Origin: Methanoregula sp. UBA471
GTDB taxonomy: Archaea > Halobacteriota > Methanomicrobia > Methanomicrobiales > Methanospirillaceae
DNA length: 23,593 nucleotides
Reading direction: 5' to 3'
Assembly: GCA_002495065.1 (NCBI GenBank)
Contig: DADT01000073.1
Span: 170 to 23,762 of the forward strand
Below the pieces are notes generated by a model. It saw only the letters and a list, made by a program, of their open reading frames with translations. It was not told the origin of the DNA and ran no database searches. Positions 14,143-21,288 of the stretch are shown here, in pieces (within the stretch, counting starts at the first letter, position 1; each line of letters starts with the position of its first letter). The translations under genes and the position numbers were made by a program.

Positions 14143-15333
14143 CTACTCATACAACCAGTCATCATCCTGGATTTCCTTGAGGGAAGCCTTTAATTTGTCG
14201 ATATCGGTCTTTTCAGGGATCTTGATGCTGGTAATCATCCGGTCGGAACTGCGGAAGGTTTCAGGAGTAACCTCATGGACCCTGAGGTCCCGTACGATAT
14301 CGGCCTGGAGCTTCCGGCGGTCTTCTTCGGTCGGGAAGGTAAAACCCTTCGAATCGGCAGACTTTGCAGTCCCCCTTGCGCCGCCCGGTATCCTGCGTGG
14401 TCTTTCCAGAACGGTCTCGAACTCGTCCTTGAGCTTCTGCGTCTCTTCAATGTGGGAAGAGATGCGGGAACCGCTCTTTATCGAAGTGACAATCTCGTCA
14501 AGTTTGGCAATGACCCGGTCGACCATCTGCCTGAGGGTATCCTCTGAATGGATGATGGCAAAAATGTGAAAGTCATGGCTGTAAATCCACTGGATTTCGG
14601 CAGTATCTGATTTTTCATAGATCCTTTTGGTGATCTTCAGGGCACGACGGTTCTTCTGACCCGGTCCGGCTTTCCCGGCAACAAGGACCGGGTATACCTG
14701 GAGATCATCGATCAGTGATACTCCGTCCTCTTTGAACTCGCGGATGACCAGTTCAAAATAGTGTGTCTTTGGATGGGGCGGGGGCAACAGGGCACGGTCG
14801 GAGACCTTCCATTTCTGCTCGTCGACCTGCTGGACCTCAATTTCTTCGCTGACATCGATGAGGTAGGAATGATCGACCTGGTTTCTTCCGGACTTTGCGT
14901 TCTCATGCCAGACCACCCGGGTCTGTGCAGTCTCTGCAAACCGGTCCCGCCGCGAATTTATGATACGGGAAAAATACTTCCTGACCCCCTGGTAGCCTGC
15001 GGAGAACCTCCGCTGCACTTTTTCCGGTAGGCTGCTGCTCAGGTACCAGACCTCGCAGAGCCAGATGAGGAGCATCGTGGCGGAGAATATGCCAAGACCG
15101 ATGCTGATATTTCCCGAGGTTGTATCCACCCCGAGGATAACATCCATGAACAGGACAAATGAGATCACCGAACCGACACTCAGTACCGTGGACCAGGCCA
15201 CCCGCTGTATGAGCCCGAGGTCGGTAAAACGGGGATATAATACCAGCGAGATGACAAAACCCGGGACGAAGAACAGATTGAGAAGACCAAAGAATACTCT
15301 CAGGCCTCCTACGATTACAGGTAACATGTCCAT
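14143..15333 (-). CDS. DUF1616-like archaeal membrane protein (paralogue 2)
   Basis: 396 residues from the ATG at 15333. The longer frame to 15402 is rejected: the extra residues come from a decayed copy of the neighbouring transferase gene, and the paralogue starts at the matching place. An AGGAG lies 12 bases upstream, a rather long spacing. Three membrane helices occupy about residues 3-31, 45-68 and 76-100. A large soluble part follows, with 'YFELVIREFKEDGVSLIDD', 'AEIQWIYSHDFHIFAII' and a conserved tail 'PETFRSSDRMI...DDDWLYE'. It resembles archaeal DUF1616 proteins, which have no known activity and often lie near surface glycosylation genes. It is about 60% similar to the protein at 15530-16768 by eye, the linker around residues 300-330 being the most divergent part. 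It is the last gene of a three-gene minus-strand cluster. Confidence 0.78.
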   Translation of the reverse strand: MDMLPVIVGGLRVFFGLLNLFFVPGFVISLVLYPRFTDLGLIQRVAWSTVLSVGSVISFVLFMDVILGVDTTSGNISIGLGIFSATMLLIWLCEVWYLSSSLPEKVQRRFSAGYQGVRKYFSRIINSRRDRFAETAQTRVVWHENAKSGRNQVDHSYLIDVSEEIEVQQVDEQKWKVSDRALLPPPHPKTHYFELVIREFKEDGVSLIDDLQVYPVLVAGKAGPGQKNRRALKITKRIYEKSDTAEIQWIYSHDFHIFAIIHSEDTLRQMVDRVIAKLDEIVTSIKSGSRISSHIEETQKLKDEFETVLERPRRIPGGARGTAKSADSKGFTFPTEEDRRKLQADIVRDLRVHEVTPETFRSSDRMITSIKIPEKTDIDKLKASLKEIQDDDWLYE

Positions 15334-15372
15334 TTTGCGGGGTTTCTCCTTAGGGTATATGCTGCTGTAGTA

Positions 15373-15489
15373 TTTCATCCCCGGCGCAAAAAAACCTATC
15401 ACGCTGCATATGCATTTTGTGACCCCGGGAGCATACGCACGCGGCTTTGACGGTCATGCCAGGATAATGCGCTTTTCATGGTACGGGAT
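15373..15489 (-). pseudogene. Remnant of a GlcNAc-1-P transferase 3' end
   Basis: The sequence between the two DUF1616-like genes aligns with the last 110 or so bases of the transferase gene at 16803-17795. Shared blocks on the plus strand include 'cctatcacgc' (coding 'RVIGF/CVIGF'), 'cggtcatgc' (coding the 'RMTE' region), a 'gc(g/a)tacgc' block and 'ggtacggga/agtacggga'. Indels, among them an insertion of about 17 bases, destroy the frame. Even the stop codon and the spacing to the next DUF1616 start are comparable (about 34 versus 41 bases). It is what remains of a duplicated transferase-DUF1616 unit. Confidence 0.75.
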
Positions 15490-15529
15490 CCGGCCCCGGA
15501 AAAACAGCTGTGACACTGCCAGGCCTCTC

Positions 15530-16768
15530 CTATTCATACAGCCAGTCATCGTCCTGGAGATCCCTGATGGAATCCAGGATCATATCGACGCCAATCTTTG
15601 GGGGAATCTTGATATCGAGGATCATGCGGTCGGAACGGCGGAAGGTCTCAGGGGTGATGTGACTAACCTTGAGATTCCGAACGATATCAGCCTGGAGCTC
15701 CCGCCGATCGTTGTCGATCGGTTTTGAGTAGGCCTTGTAGGTTCCGTATTTCACCGGCTCCTCTTTGATGGACGGGGTTTTGACGGAGGGAGCCCTGATG
15801 GACGGGGCGGGAGCTTTTCTGGGTTTTTCCAGGACACCTTCGAATTCAGCCCTGAGGTTCTGGGTCTCTTCGAGGTGGGAAGAGACACGTGACCCTTTCT
15901 TTATCGAAGTTACGATCTCGTCAAGTTTCAGGAGCACCCGGTCCACCATCTGGCGAAGTGTGTCCTCCGAATAGAGGATGGCAAACAGGTGGAAATCATG
16001 GCTGTAGATCCACTGGATCTCGGCAGTATCCGTCTTATGGTAGATCCGTTCCTTGATCTTCAGGGCACCGCGTCGTATCCTGTACCCCAGCAGCGTGAGG
16101 TCCGGTTTCCTGGTGACCTGGACCGGGTAGAGCTGGAGATCATCGATGAGGGATACGTTGCCGTCACTGAATTCGCGGATGACCAGTTCAAAGTACCAGG
16201 TCCTTGGATACGGCGGGGGAATGAGGGAAGGTTCAGACACCTTCCACTTGGTTTCATCGACCTGCTGGATGTCAATTGCTTCCCTGACGTCGATGAGATA
16301 GGTATGATCGATGTGGCTGATGCCGGCCCGTACGCTCTCGTGCCAGATCACCCGGGTCATCGCGGTCCGGGCAAACCGGTCCTCCCGCGAATTCATGAGC
16401 CGCGAGAAATACCTGCGGAGCGTCAGGAACCTGCCGGCAAAGGCATGGTGGAGTTTTTCCGGCAGGCTGCTGATCAGGTAATATACCTCGAAGAACCAGA
16501 CCACAAGGAGGATCAGGGAGAACAGGCCAAGGCCAAGGCTGATGTTCTGCAGGTTTGCATTCACCCCGAGTACAAAATCCATGAACAGCACCGATGCGAT
16601 AACCGTGCCGATGCTCAGGACCACGGACCAGGCCAGCCGTTTCATGAGACCCATATCGGTGAAACGGGGGAAAAATGCCAGCGAAATGGCTAAGCCGGTG
16701 ATGAAAAACAGGTTGAGGAACACCAGGACCGCCCTCAGCCCCTCCACGATAATAGTTACACTATCCAT
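15530..16768 (-). CDS. DUF1616-like archaeal membrane protein (paralogue 1)
   Basis: 412 residues from the ATG at 16768, which has GGTGG nine bases upstream; a GTG four codons earlier has no ribosome-binding site. Membrane helices at about residues 3-28, 42-64 and 74-97 are followed by a soluble part with 'YFELVIREFSDGNVSLIDD', 'AEIQWIYSHDFHLFAILYS' and the tail 'PETFRRSDRMI...DDDWLYE'. The variable linker contains a short Pro/Ser repeat (APSIRAPSVKTPSIKEEP). It lies 34 bases behind the transferase gene and is probably cotranscribed with it, suggesting a membrane partner in surface glycan assembly. The biochemical function is unknown. Confidence 0.8.
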   Translation of the reverse strand: MDSVTIIVEGLRAVLVFLNLFFITGLAISLAFFPRFTDMGLMKRLAWSVVLSIGTVIASVLFMDFVLGVNANLQNISLGLGLFSLILLVVWFFEVYYLISSLPEKLHHAFAGRFLTLRRYFSRLMNSREDRFARTAMTRVIWHESVRAGISHIDHTYLIDVREAIDIQQVDETKWKVSEPSLIPPPYPRTWYFELVIREFSDGNVSLIDDLQLYPVQVTRKPDLTLLGYRIRRGALKIKERIYHKTDTAEIQWIYSHDFHLFAILYSEDTLRQMVDRVLLKLDEIVTSIKKGSRVSSHLEETQNLRAEFEGVLEKPRKAPAPSIRAPSVKTPSIKEEPVKYGTYKAYSKPIDNDRRELQADIVRNLKVSHITPETFRRSDRMILDIKIPPKIGVDMILDSIRDLQDDDWLYE

Positions 16769-16784
16769 CCGCCAGACCACCCGG

Positions 16785-16800
16785 TACTAATGAGTTAGTA
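16785..16800 (-). promoter_or_regulatory. Small hairpin between the transferase and first DUF1616-like gene
   Basis: TACTAA/TTAGTA arms around a CTCA loop sit in the 34-base gap between the transferase stop and the next start. It may tune translation or processing of the joint transcript. The counterpart in front of the second paralogue (near 15360) has lost this symmetry. Confidence 0.3.
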
Positions 16801-16802
16801 TA

Positions 16803-17795
16803 TCATCCCGGTACATAAAACCCTATCACGCAGAACACCGCGGTCAGTGCATACATCGCGTACGCTCCCTGCTTTTCGGTCATGCGGAAATAGTACGGGA
16901 GTACCCATTTCAAGGTGAGCGGATTTGGCACCTCGATGGTCCCGTCGTCCCTTTCCCTGCCAAACTTCGCAATCGGATACTTCTGTTTGTTCATCCTCCA
17001 GTAGACATACATGAGGAAATTGACCGTGTGGGGTATCAGCATGACAAAGCCGCTGATGATGAAACCCTGGGTGACGATCAACGCGCCGATGGCAGCCCCG
17101 ACCGAAAGGGCACCGATGTTGCCCCAGAAGATGCGGGCAGGGTAGTTCTCAAAGAAGAAGTACGCCAGCAGGGCGCCGGCCAGGCTGAGGAAAAACAAGG
17201 CATTGTACAGGTTCCCGTCCACGAAGGTCTTGAGCAGCAGGGTGGCGAGGAGCATGAGCGAGAGCCCGGGGGCAATCCCGTTGAACCCCGAGTGCATGTT
17301 GACGAGGTTTGCCACCACGGGCACATAGGTCGGGATAATGATCTGGAGATAGAAGATCGAGAGATCCACCTCACCGATAAGGGGGATGAAAAAAACCGTT
17401 GCGGTGATGTACGGGATCAGGGGGTAGGCGCAGTAATAGAGCAGGATCAGTTTTGCCGGCCTGCCGATATTGACCATATCGTCCAGCAGGCCATACAATG
17501 CAAACAGCACGACAACAACGATGATCGTGAAATTGATAGGCGTGATAACCTTGGGATAGAACAGGGTGAGGATGGAAAGCGAGAATATCGCGATGAGCAG
17601 GAGGATCAGGCCGCCGTTGTTGGGCACCTCGGTCAGGGTTTTTTTATACATGTCCCTGACCAGGTGCCCTTTCAGCCTCAGCTTGGGGATGAGCTGAGGA
17701 AGGGCAATCATCATGAATAAAAAGGGGATGAGGAAAAAGATGATAACCATGACCAGACGGTAATCTTCAGGAGATGGTGGGAGAGAAAAAACCAT
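16803..17795 (-). CDS. Polyprenyl-phosphate GlcNAc-1-phosphate transferase-like protein (MraY/WecA/Alg7 superfamily)
   Basis: 330 residues with about ten membrane helices. Family motifs appear in order: 'DMYKKTLTEVPNNGG' (residues 48-62), 'GLLDDMVNIG' with Asp105-Asp106, 'NLVNMHSGFNGIAPG' (163-177, the archaeal/eukaryal form) and 'YPARIFWGNIGALSVG' (218-233). The family transfers a sugar-1-phosphate from UDP-sugar to dolichyl or undecaprenyl phosphate on the cytoplasmic face, the first committed step of N-glycan or surface glycan synthesis. In the last motif the Asp usually found in 'GDTG' reads Asn226, an alteration at a catalytic-site position. The start at 17795 has AGGGT about seven bases upstream. 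It leads the cluster 17795-14143 and is divergent from the propeller gene at 17889. Confidence 0.88.
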   Translation of the reverse strand: MVFSLPPSPEDYRLVMVIIFFLIPFLFMMIALPQLIPKLRLKGHLVRDMYKKTLTEVPNNGGLILLLIAIFSLSILTLFYPKVITPINFTIIVVVVLFALYGLLDDMVNIGRPAKLILLYYCAYPLIPYITATVFFIPLIGEVDLSIFYLQIIIPTYVPVVANLVNMHSGFNGIAPGLSLMLLATLLLKTFVDGNLYNALFFLSLAGALLAYFFFENYPARIFWGNIGALSVGAAIGALIVTQGFIISGFVMLIPHTVNFLMYVYWRMNKQKYPIAKFGRERDDGTIEVPNPLTLKWVLPYYFRMTEKQGAYAMYALTAVFCVIGFYVPG

Positions 17796-17815
17796 TTCAA
17801 TACCCTGGGCGTAAT

Positions 17816-17870
17816 TCTTTAAATAATGTGCTGTATAGTTCTATTTGGAAAAGACCATAAAATCTTTGTG
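17816..17870. promoter_or_regulatory. Divergent promoter region
   Basis: Only 93 bases separate the divergent starts 17795 (-) and 17889 (+). On the minus strand 'ATTATTTAAAGAA' (about 17816-17828) is TATA-like and lies about 25-30 bases before the transferase ATG. On the plus strand 'CCATAAAATC' (about 17857-17866) is about 27 bases before the propeller ATG, implying short or absent leaders in both directions. Confidence 0.45.
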
Positions 17871-17888
17871 TGCTGAAACGGTGGTTGC

Positions 17889-19229
17889 ATGGAGTGGCAA
17901 TTACAAAAAACCATGAGAAAGGCAGGACCCCTGCTCCTCCCTGTCGTTCTTATCATTATTTTCTTCATGATGCCCGCTGCACAGGCAGTTGAACCGCTCT
18001 GGAATTATTCCGCATCAGGTGTGGAAATCGGCGGGCTGGCAGTCTCCCCGAAAGGTGACCTGATCGTTGCCGGGACAGAAAAGGTCCTCTTTTTTTCAAA
18101 AAACGGGACCATCCTGGCAAGAGAACCGTTCGGCAATGGTGTCGTGATGACCCGGGACGGAAAATACACCGCTTCTGTGTATTTCTCCAGCGTATATCTC
18201 TTCAGGAATCCGGTCCCGGCAGGGTCGGCAACGGTAACCCGGCTGGCAGAATACGAATTTTCCGAACGGGTCCAGTCCATCGACGTCAGCCGTGACGGAA
18301 ACATTATCGCCGGGCGGACCCTGGCAAAACGGCTTGTCGTGTTCAACACTGAAACCGGCGTTGCCAAAGGAAACTCCCGGATCGACTCGGTCATAAAGAT
18401 TTCTTCGTCCGGAGGGAGAATCGTGGGTATTTCCCAGGGAGTAGTCCATGCCTACAGCTCTTCCGGGGCATTAACCCGTACCAGTGACGTGGAGATCGAC
18501 TCCGACCCCCATTCCATGCTCCTGTCCTCAACCGGGTATACCGCCATTATCAATGACGGGCAGAAAGTCCGGTCCCTGAATACCAATAACGGCGATGAAT
18601 ACTGGAACCGGCAGGTCAACGGGTTCATCACTGCGCTGGCAATGAACCCGGACGGTTCCCTGATTGTCGCCGGCACAGAAACCGGCAATATCGCCGCCCT
18701 TGATAAGAACGGCAACCTTTCATGGAGTTATGCTTCAAACCCGGAGAACCGGCAGAATGCGGGAATCACCTGCATGGCACTCTCAGACAAAGGTACCCTG
18801 ATCGCCGCGGGCACAGCCAGCGGGAAGATTGTATTCCTGAACGCACGGGGAGATCTGGCAGGATCGTGGATTGGACGCGAATACATCCGCCACATCGCCG
18901 TGAGCGCCGACGGTTCACTCGTCGTCGCAGCCACCGAGGACCGTATGTATGTATTTTCCCCATCATCGTTTCCTGTAATCACGGTATCGACCCCGACCCG
19001 CAGCATGACGCCCACGAACAATATCACCAACCAGTCACCCGTTGTCCCGTCATCACCGCAGCAGACCGTATCCGTCCCGGTCCTGAAGACAACAACCCCT
19101 GCCTCACCGACCGAGGTCCCCACGACCTATTCAGTCATCCGGACCGCGAGCCAGAGCAGCCCGCCTGCACTCATTACCCTGCTCATGTCCCTTGCGGTGA
19201 TCGTGGTGGTTGCCGGCAGGAAACGGTGA
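17889..19229 (+). CDS. Secreted WD40/PQQ-like beta-propeller with C-terminal membrane anchor
   Basis: 446 residues. The signal peptide is hydrophobic at 13-28 and ends near 'PAAQA' (residue 33). Residues 35-360 form repeated blades of the pattern 'hhAVSPDGSLIVAGT...GNIAALDKNG', for example 'IDVSRDGNIIAG', 'LAMNPDGSLIVAGTETGN' and 'IAVSADGSLVVAATED', typical of PQQ-like/WD40-like propellers. A Thr/Pro/Ser-rich stalk (about 365-423) follows, then one hydrophobic helix 'PPALITLLMSLAVIVVVAG' and a basic end 'RKR'. This gives an outside propeller held to the membrane on a glycosylatable stalk. The start at 17889 has GGTGG six bases upstream. The gene is divergent from the glycan-transferase cluster and followed by a T-run terminator. 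Its ligand is unknown. Confidence 0.88.
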   Translation: MEWQLQKTMRKAGPLLLPVVLIIIFFMMPAAQAVEPLWNYSASGVEIGGLAVSPKGDLIVAGTEKVLFFSKNGTILAREPFGNGVVMTRDGKYTASVYFSSVYLFRNPVPAGSATVTRLAEYEFSERVQSIDVSRDGNIIAGRTLAKRLVVFNTETGVAKGNSRIDSVIKISSSGGRIVGISQGVVHAYSSSGALTRTSDVEIDSDPHSMLLSSTGYTAIINDGQKVRSLNTNNGDEYWNRQVNGFITALAMNPDGSLIVAGTETGNIAALDKNGNLSWSYASNPENRQNAGITCMALSDKGTLIAAGTASGKIVFLNARGDLAGSWIGREYIRHIAVSADGSLVVAATEDRMYVFSPSSFPVITVSTPTRSMTPTNNITNQSPVVPSSPQQTVSVPVLKTTTPASPTEVPTTYSVIRTASQSSPPALITLLMSLAVIVVVAGRKR

Positions 19230-19243
19230 AAGGCTCAATTCCG

Positions 19244-19252
19244 TTTTTTTTT
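19244..19252 (+). terminator. Oligo-T terminator
   Basis: Nine consecutive T residues begin 15 bases after the stop codon of the propeller gene (17889-19229). No strong hairpin precedes them, as is normal for archaeal intrinsic termination. Confidence 0.6.
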
Positions 19253-19310
19253 AGAGAGAAAGATCTGGACTTTTTAAGGTGCATATCACCTTTTCAATGA
19301 AAGGATGAAT

Positions 19311-19343
19311 GCCGCCGCCCCCGAAGGGACGCCCCCGCGGTGG
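19311..19343 (-). repeat. GC-rich palindromic module, inverted copy
   Basis: Carries the core 'gggacgcccccgcgg' and the GCCGCC edge of the modules at 5212-5243 and 13676-13707, in reverse orientation. It stands alone, without the two-hairpin module, between the propeller gene and the AT-rich orphan at 19540. A matching inverted copy lies on the far side of that orphan at 20801-20835. Confidence 0.7.
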
Positions 19344-19484
19344 GTCAGTCATCCAAAATTAAAAAAAAATTCATTGTACCCCAATGCCCCGATTCGTTAT
19401 TTCTTCGTTAACTCCAGGTATCCGATAAAACATTGGGATTAATCCCAGGTTATAACTCCCAATTTATTGATTTTAATCATATAG

Positions 19485-19504
19485 AAAAAAATAAATAATA
19501 TGAA
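19485..19504 (+). promoter_or_regulatory. TATA-like promoter of the orphan membrane-protein gene
   Basis: An A/T-only stretch 'aaaaaaataaataatatgaa' lies about 40-50 bases before the ATG at 19540, and a GGTG is found about 10 bases before that ATG. The spacing fits a TATA box with a short leader. Confidence 0.45.
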
Positions 19505-19539
19505 TTTTATGGTACGGGGTAAAAAGGTGTGTGTGACAA

Positions 19540-20490
19540 ATGAATGACAAAACCCGGTGGGGTATAATTTCATTCGTACTAGTTGTAGTGCTTGCGTCGC
19601 TTTTTCTTTATACTTTACTCGTATCCGTCGTTAATGAAGGTTTAGGTCCTGAACTCGTCTTGTCGATTATACTTGTTTTCGGCGTAATTGCACTTGTTTT
19701 AATGCTTACTTTTATGGCAGTTATTTTTAAGTCTCTTGAATTGACCGATATCAAACAGACTCTTGGTCTGCCTGAAGGAAGCGTGCGAGCCGTAATTGCA
19801 TTGAGCCTGATTCTTATATTTATGATAAGTTCTGTGTTCCTTTTTTTCCAGGTTCAATCACATGAAAGCAAGATCATATTATCTGTTAATGTTACGCAAG
19901 AGCAGATCGATAAAATGCCAAGTGACCAAATTGTATCCATAGTACGAATTAATGAAACGAGTTTCAATGTATCTCGAAAGGTTAACACGGGTAGTGAGAC
20001 TGCCAATGACATAGCAAAACAGATAATCACCACGGTGAGCACTCTGGTTGTTGCAGTTGCCGGTTTCTATTTTGGGACCCAGGCGGTGTCGGTTGCGAAA
20101 GGTACTGTCAAGGCGACTTCAAGTCCTGTTATTCGCAGCATTGTACCTGATAAGAACGAAGGTAAGCGGGATACAGAAATTCCATTCGAGATATCAGGAA
20201 AGAACTTTGAATCGCCAAAAGTCAAACTCATTCAGGGTTCAAATGAAATTACGGATTTTACCGATATCACCTCAAGTCCTACTAAAATCAAGGGCTTATT
20301 GAAAATCCCTCCAAAATCTGATAAATATCCGGATGGCAAATGGACAGTTGTTGTAAATAATTCTGATGCGGAAGAAGATCGACTTGAAAATGCTTTCGAG
20401 GTCAAAGAAACGCCCGCCGTTGAAACATCCGCCGGTGAGAAACCTACCGGTGAGAAGCCTGCTAATGAAACACCTGCCGGTAAAACATAA
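19540..20490 (+). CDS. Orphan four-helix membrane protein with IPT/TIG-like C-terminal domain
   Basis: 316 residues. Hydrophobic helices at about 8-30, 38-62, 84-104 and 161-182. Between the second and third is 'LGLPEGSVRAVIALS', a motif I recall from other membrane proteins of unknown function. The 105-160 loop has N-x-S/T sites and an amphipathic stretch. Residues about 195-290 ('PVIRSIVPDKNEGKRDTEI', 'ISGKNFESPKVKL', 'WTVVVNNSD') have the look of an IPT/TIG immunoglobulin-like fold. The C-terminus is a short imperfect repeat (GEKPTGEKPANETPAGKT). Codon choice (many TTA, GTA, ATA) and base composition are clearly more AT-rich than the neighbours, and GC-rich repeat modules flank the gene, both signs of acquisition. 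No function is recognised. T-runs follow the stop. Confidence 0.8.
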   Translation: MNDKTRWGIISFVLVVVLASLFLYTLLVSVVNEGLGPELVLSIILVFGVIALVLMLTFMAVIFKSLELTDIKQTLGLPEGSVRAVIALSLILIFMISSVFLFFQVQSHESKIILSVNVTQEQIDKMPSDQIVSIVRINETSFNVSRKVNTGSETANDIAKQIITTVSTLVVAVAGFYFGTQAVSVAKGTVKATSSPVIRSIVPDKNEGKRDTEIPFEISGKNFESPKVKLIQGSNEITDFTDITSSPTKIKGLLKIPPKSDKYPDGKWTVVVNNSDAEEDRLENAFEVKETPAVETSAGEKPTGEKPANETPAGKT

Positions 20491-20497
20491 AATATAC

Positions 20498-20517
20498 TTT
20501 TTTTCAATATTTTTTGG
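20498..20517 (+). terminator. T-rich terminator after the orphan gene
   Basis: Two T-runs ('cttttttt' and 'attttttgg') fall within 30 bases of the TAA at 20488-20490. Confidence 0.5.
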
Positions 20518-20629
20518 ATTATGTAGCATCGTTTTCACTACCATCTCGAAACCCGCTTAATGGCAAATCTTTTTAGAAGAGAGTTGGACTTGAAACGAGA
20601 TACACCCCTGAAGATTTTGAAGCCGGATA

Positions 20630-20920
20630 AGTACCAGAAATTAATCAACACTCATTGTCCCGCCGTGCAGAGAGGGTGCCCTGAGGCGGGTAGTCCTCAT
20701 ACACTTCACTTATTTTCCTGAAAACGGGTGAACAAAACACTCATTCCTAAAATTTTCGTATTATCCATAACCGGGATCACCAGAACGATGAAGTGATGAA
20801 CGCCGCCGCACCAAAAAGGGACGCCCCCGCGGCGATTAATAGTTCAAACAGTACCAGAAACCATCATGTCCCGCCGTGCCCCGGAGGGGCCCTGAGGCGG
20901 GCAGTCATCATACATTTCCA
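20630..20920 (+). repeat. Direct repeat pair with CCCGCC/GGCGGG hairpins, plus GC palindrome
   Basis: Bases 20630-20710 and 20850-20920 share 'agtaccagaaa', 'tgtcccgccgtgc', 'gccctgaggcggg' and 'agtc.tcataca'. Each copy can form a CCCGCC/GGCGGG stem (20659-20690 and 20870-20901); in the second copy an inner GCCCC/GGGGC stem extends it. Between them, at 20801-20835, is an inverted GC palindrome (CGCCGC/GCGGCG) of the family at 5212 and 13676. No gene is supported in 20491-20995. Confidence 0.7.
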
Positions 20921-20995
20921 CGCTTTTCCGGCAGACAGACTATGAAAAAAGTTGATGTTCCCGAGGTACCGGGACAAAAATGAATGCCGGTAAAT

Positions 20996-21226
20996 TCACT
21001 CATTTCCCGGCTCTTCCGGCCCAGTGACAACAGCAGCCACTCTTCCAACGGTACCGCCCTTCAGCCGCACCTTAATCCCGTGCGGGTGGAACGGTGAGTT
21101 TGTCAGGATTTCCTGTACAATACCCCGGGTCCTTTTCCCGCTTCGCTGGTCCTCTTTTTTAATAATATCGACAGTCAGGCCGACCTGTACCGAGCCTCTC
21201 TGCTGTCCGTTTCTTCGCTGTTCCAT
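20996..21226 (-). CDS. YwbE-family (DUF2196) protein
   Basis: 76 residues from the ATG at 21226; a TTG start at 21274 would add 16 non-conserved residues and is disfavoured. The core 'VGLTVDIIKKEDQRSGKRT', 'GIVQEILTNSPFHPHGIKVR' and 'GGTVGRV' is the recognisable signature of the YwbE/DUF2196 family, small basic beta-rich proteins found in bacteria and methanogens. The fold suggests nucleic-acid binding, but no role is established. An AGGA lies about 11 bases upstream. It is 62 bases behind the signal-anchored gene at 21289-22032 on the same strand and may share its transcript. Confidence 0.9.
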   Translation of the reverse strand: MEQRRNGQQRGSVQVGLTVDIIKKEDQRSGKRTRGIVQEILTNSPFHPHGIKVRLKGGTVGRVAAVVTGPEEPGNE

Positions 21227-21288
21227 GATCTGGTTTTCCTGTTCTGTGTGATACTGAATTTTTGTCACTGGCAAATACTGAAAAAAAA

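Noticed and set aside
15334..15402. N-terminal extension of the second DUF1616-like protein
   Set aside because: The first residues translate the decayed transferase tail, and the paralogue has its start at the position matching 15333.
17028..17720. 230-residue frame antisense to the transferase gene
   Set aside because: Highly charged low-complexity translation produced by hydrophobic codons on the other strand; the sense gene has clear family motifs.
20659..20901. Possible tRNA genes at the CCCGCC/GGCGGG hairpins
   Set aside because: No cloverleaf, no T-loop 'GTTCGA' or matching anticodon arm could be placed.
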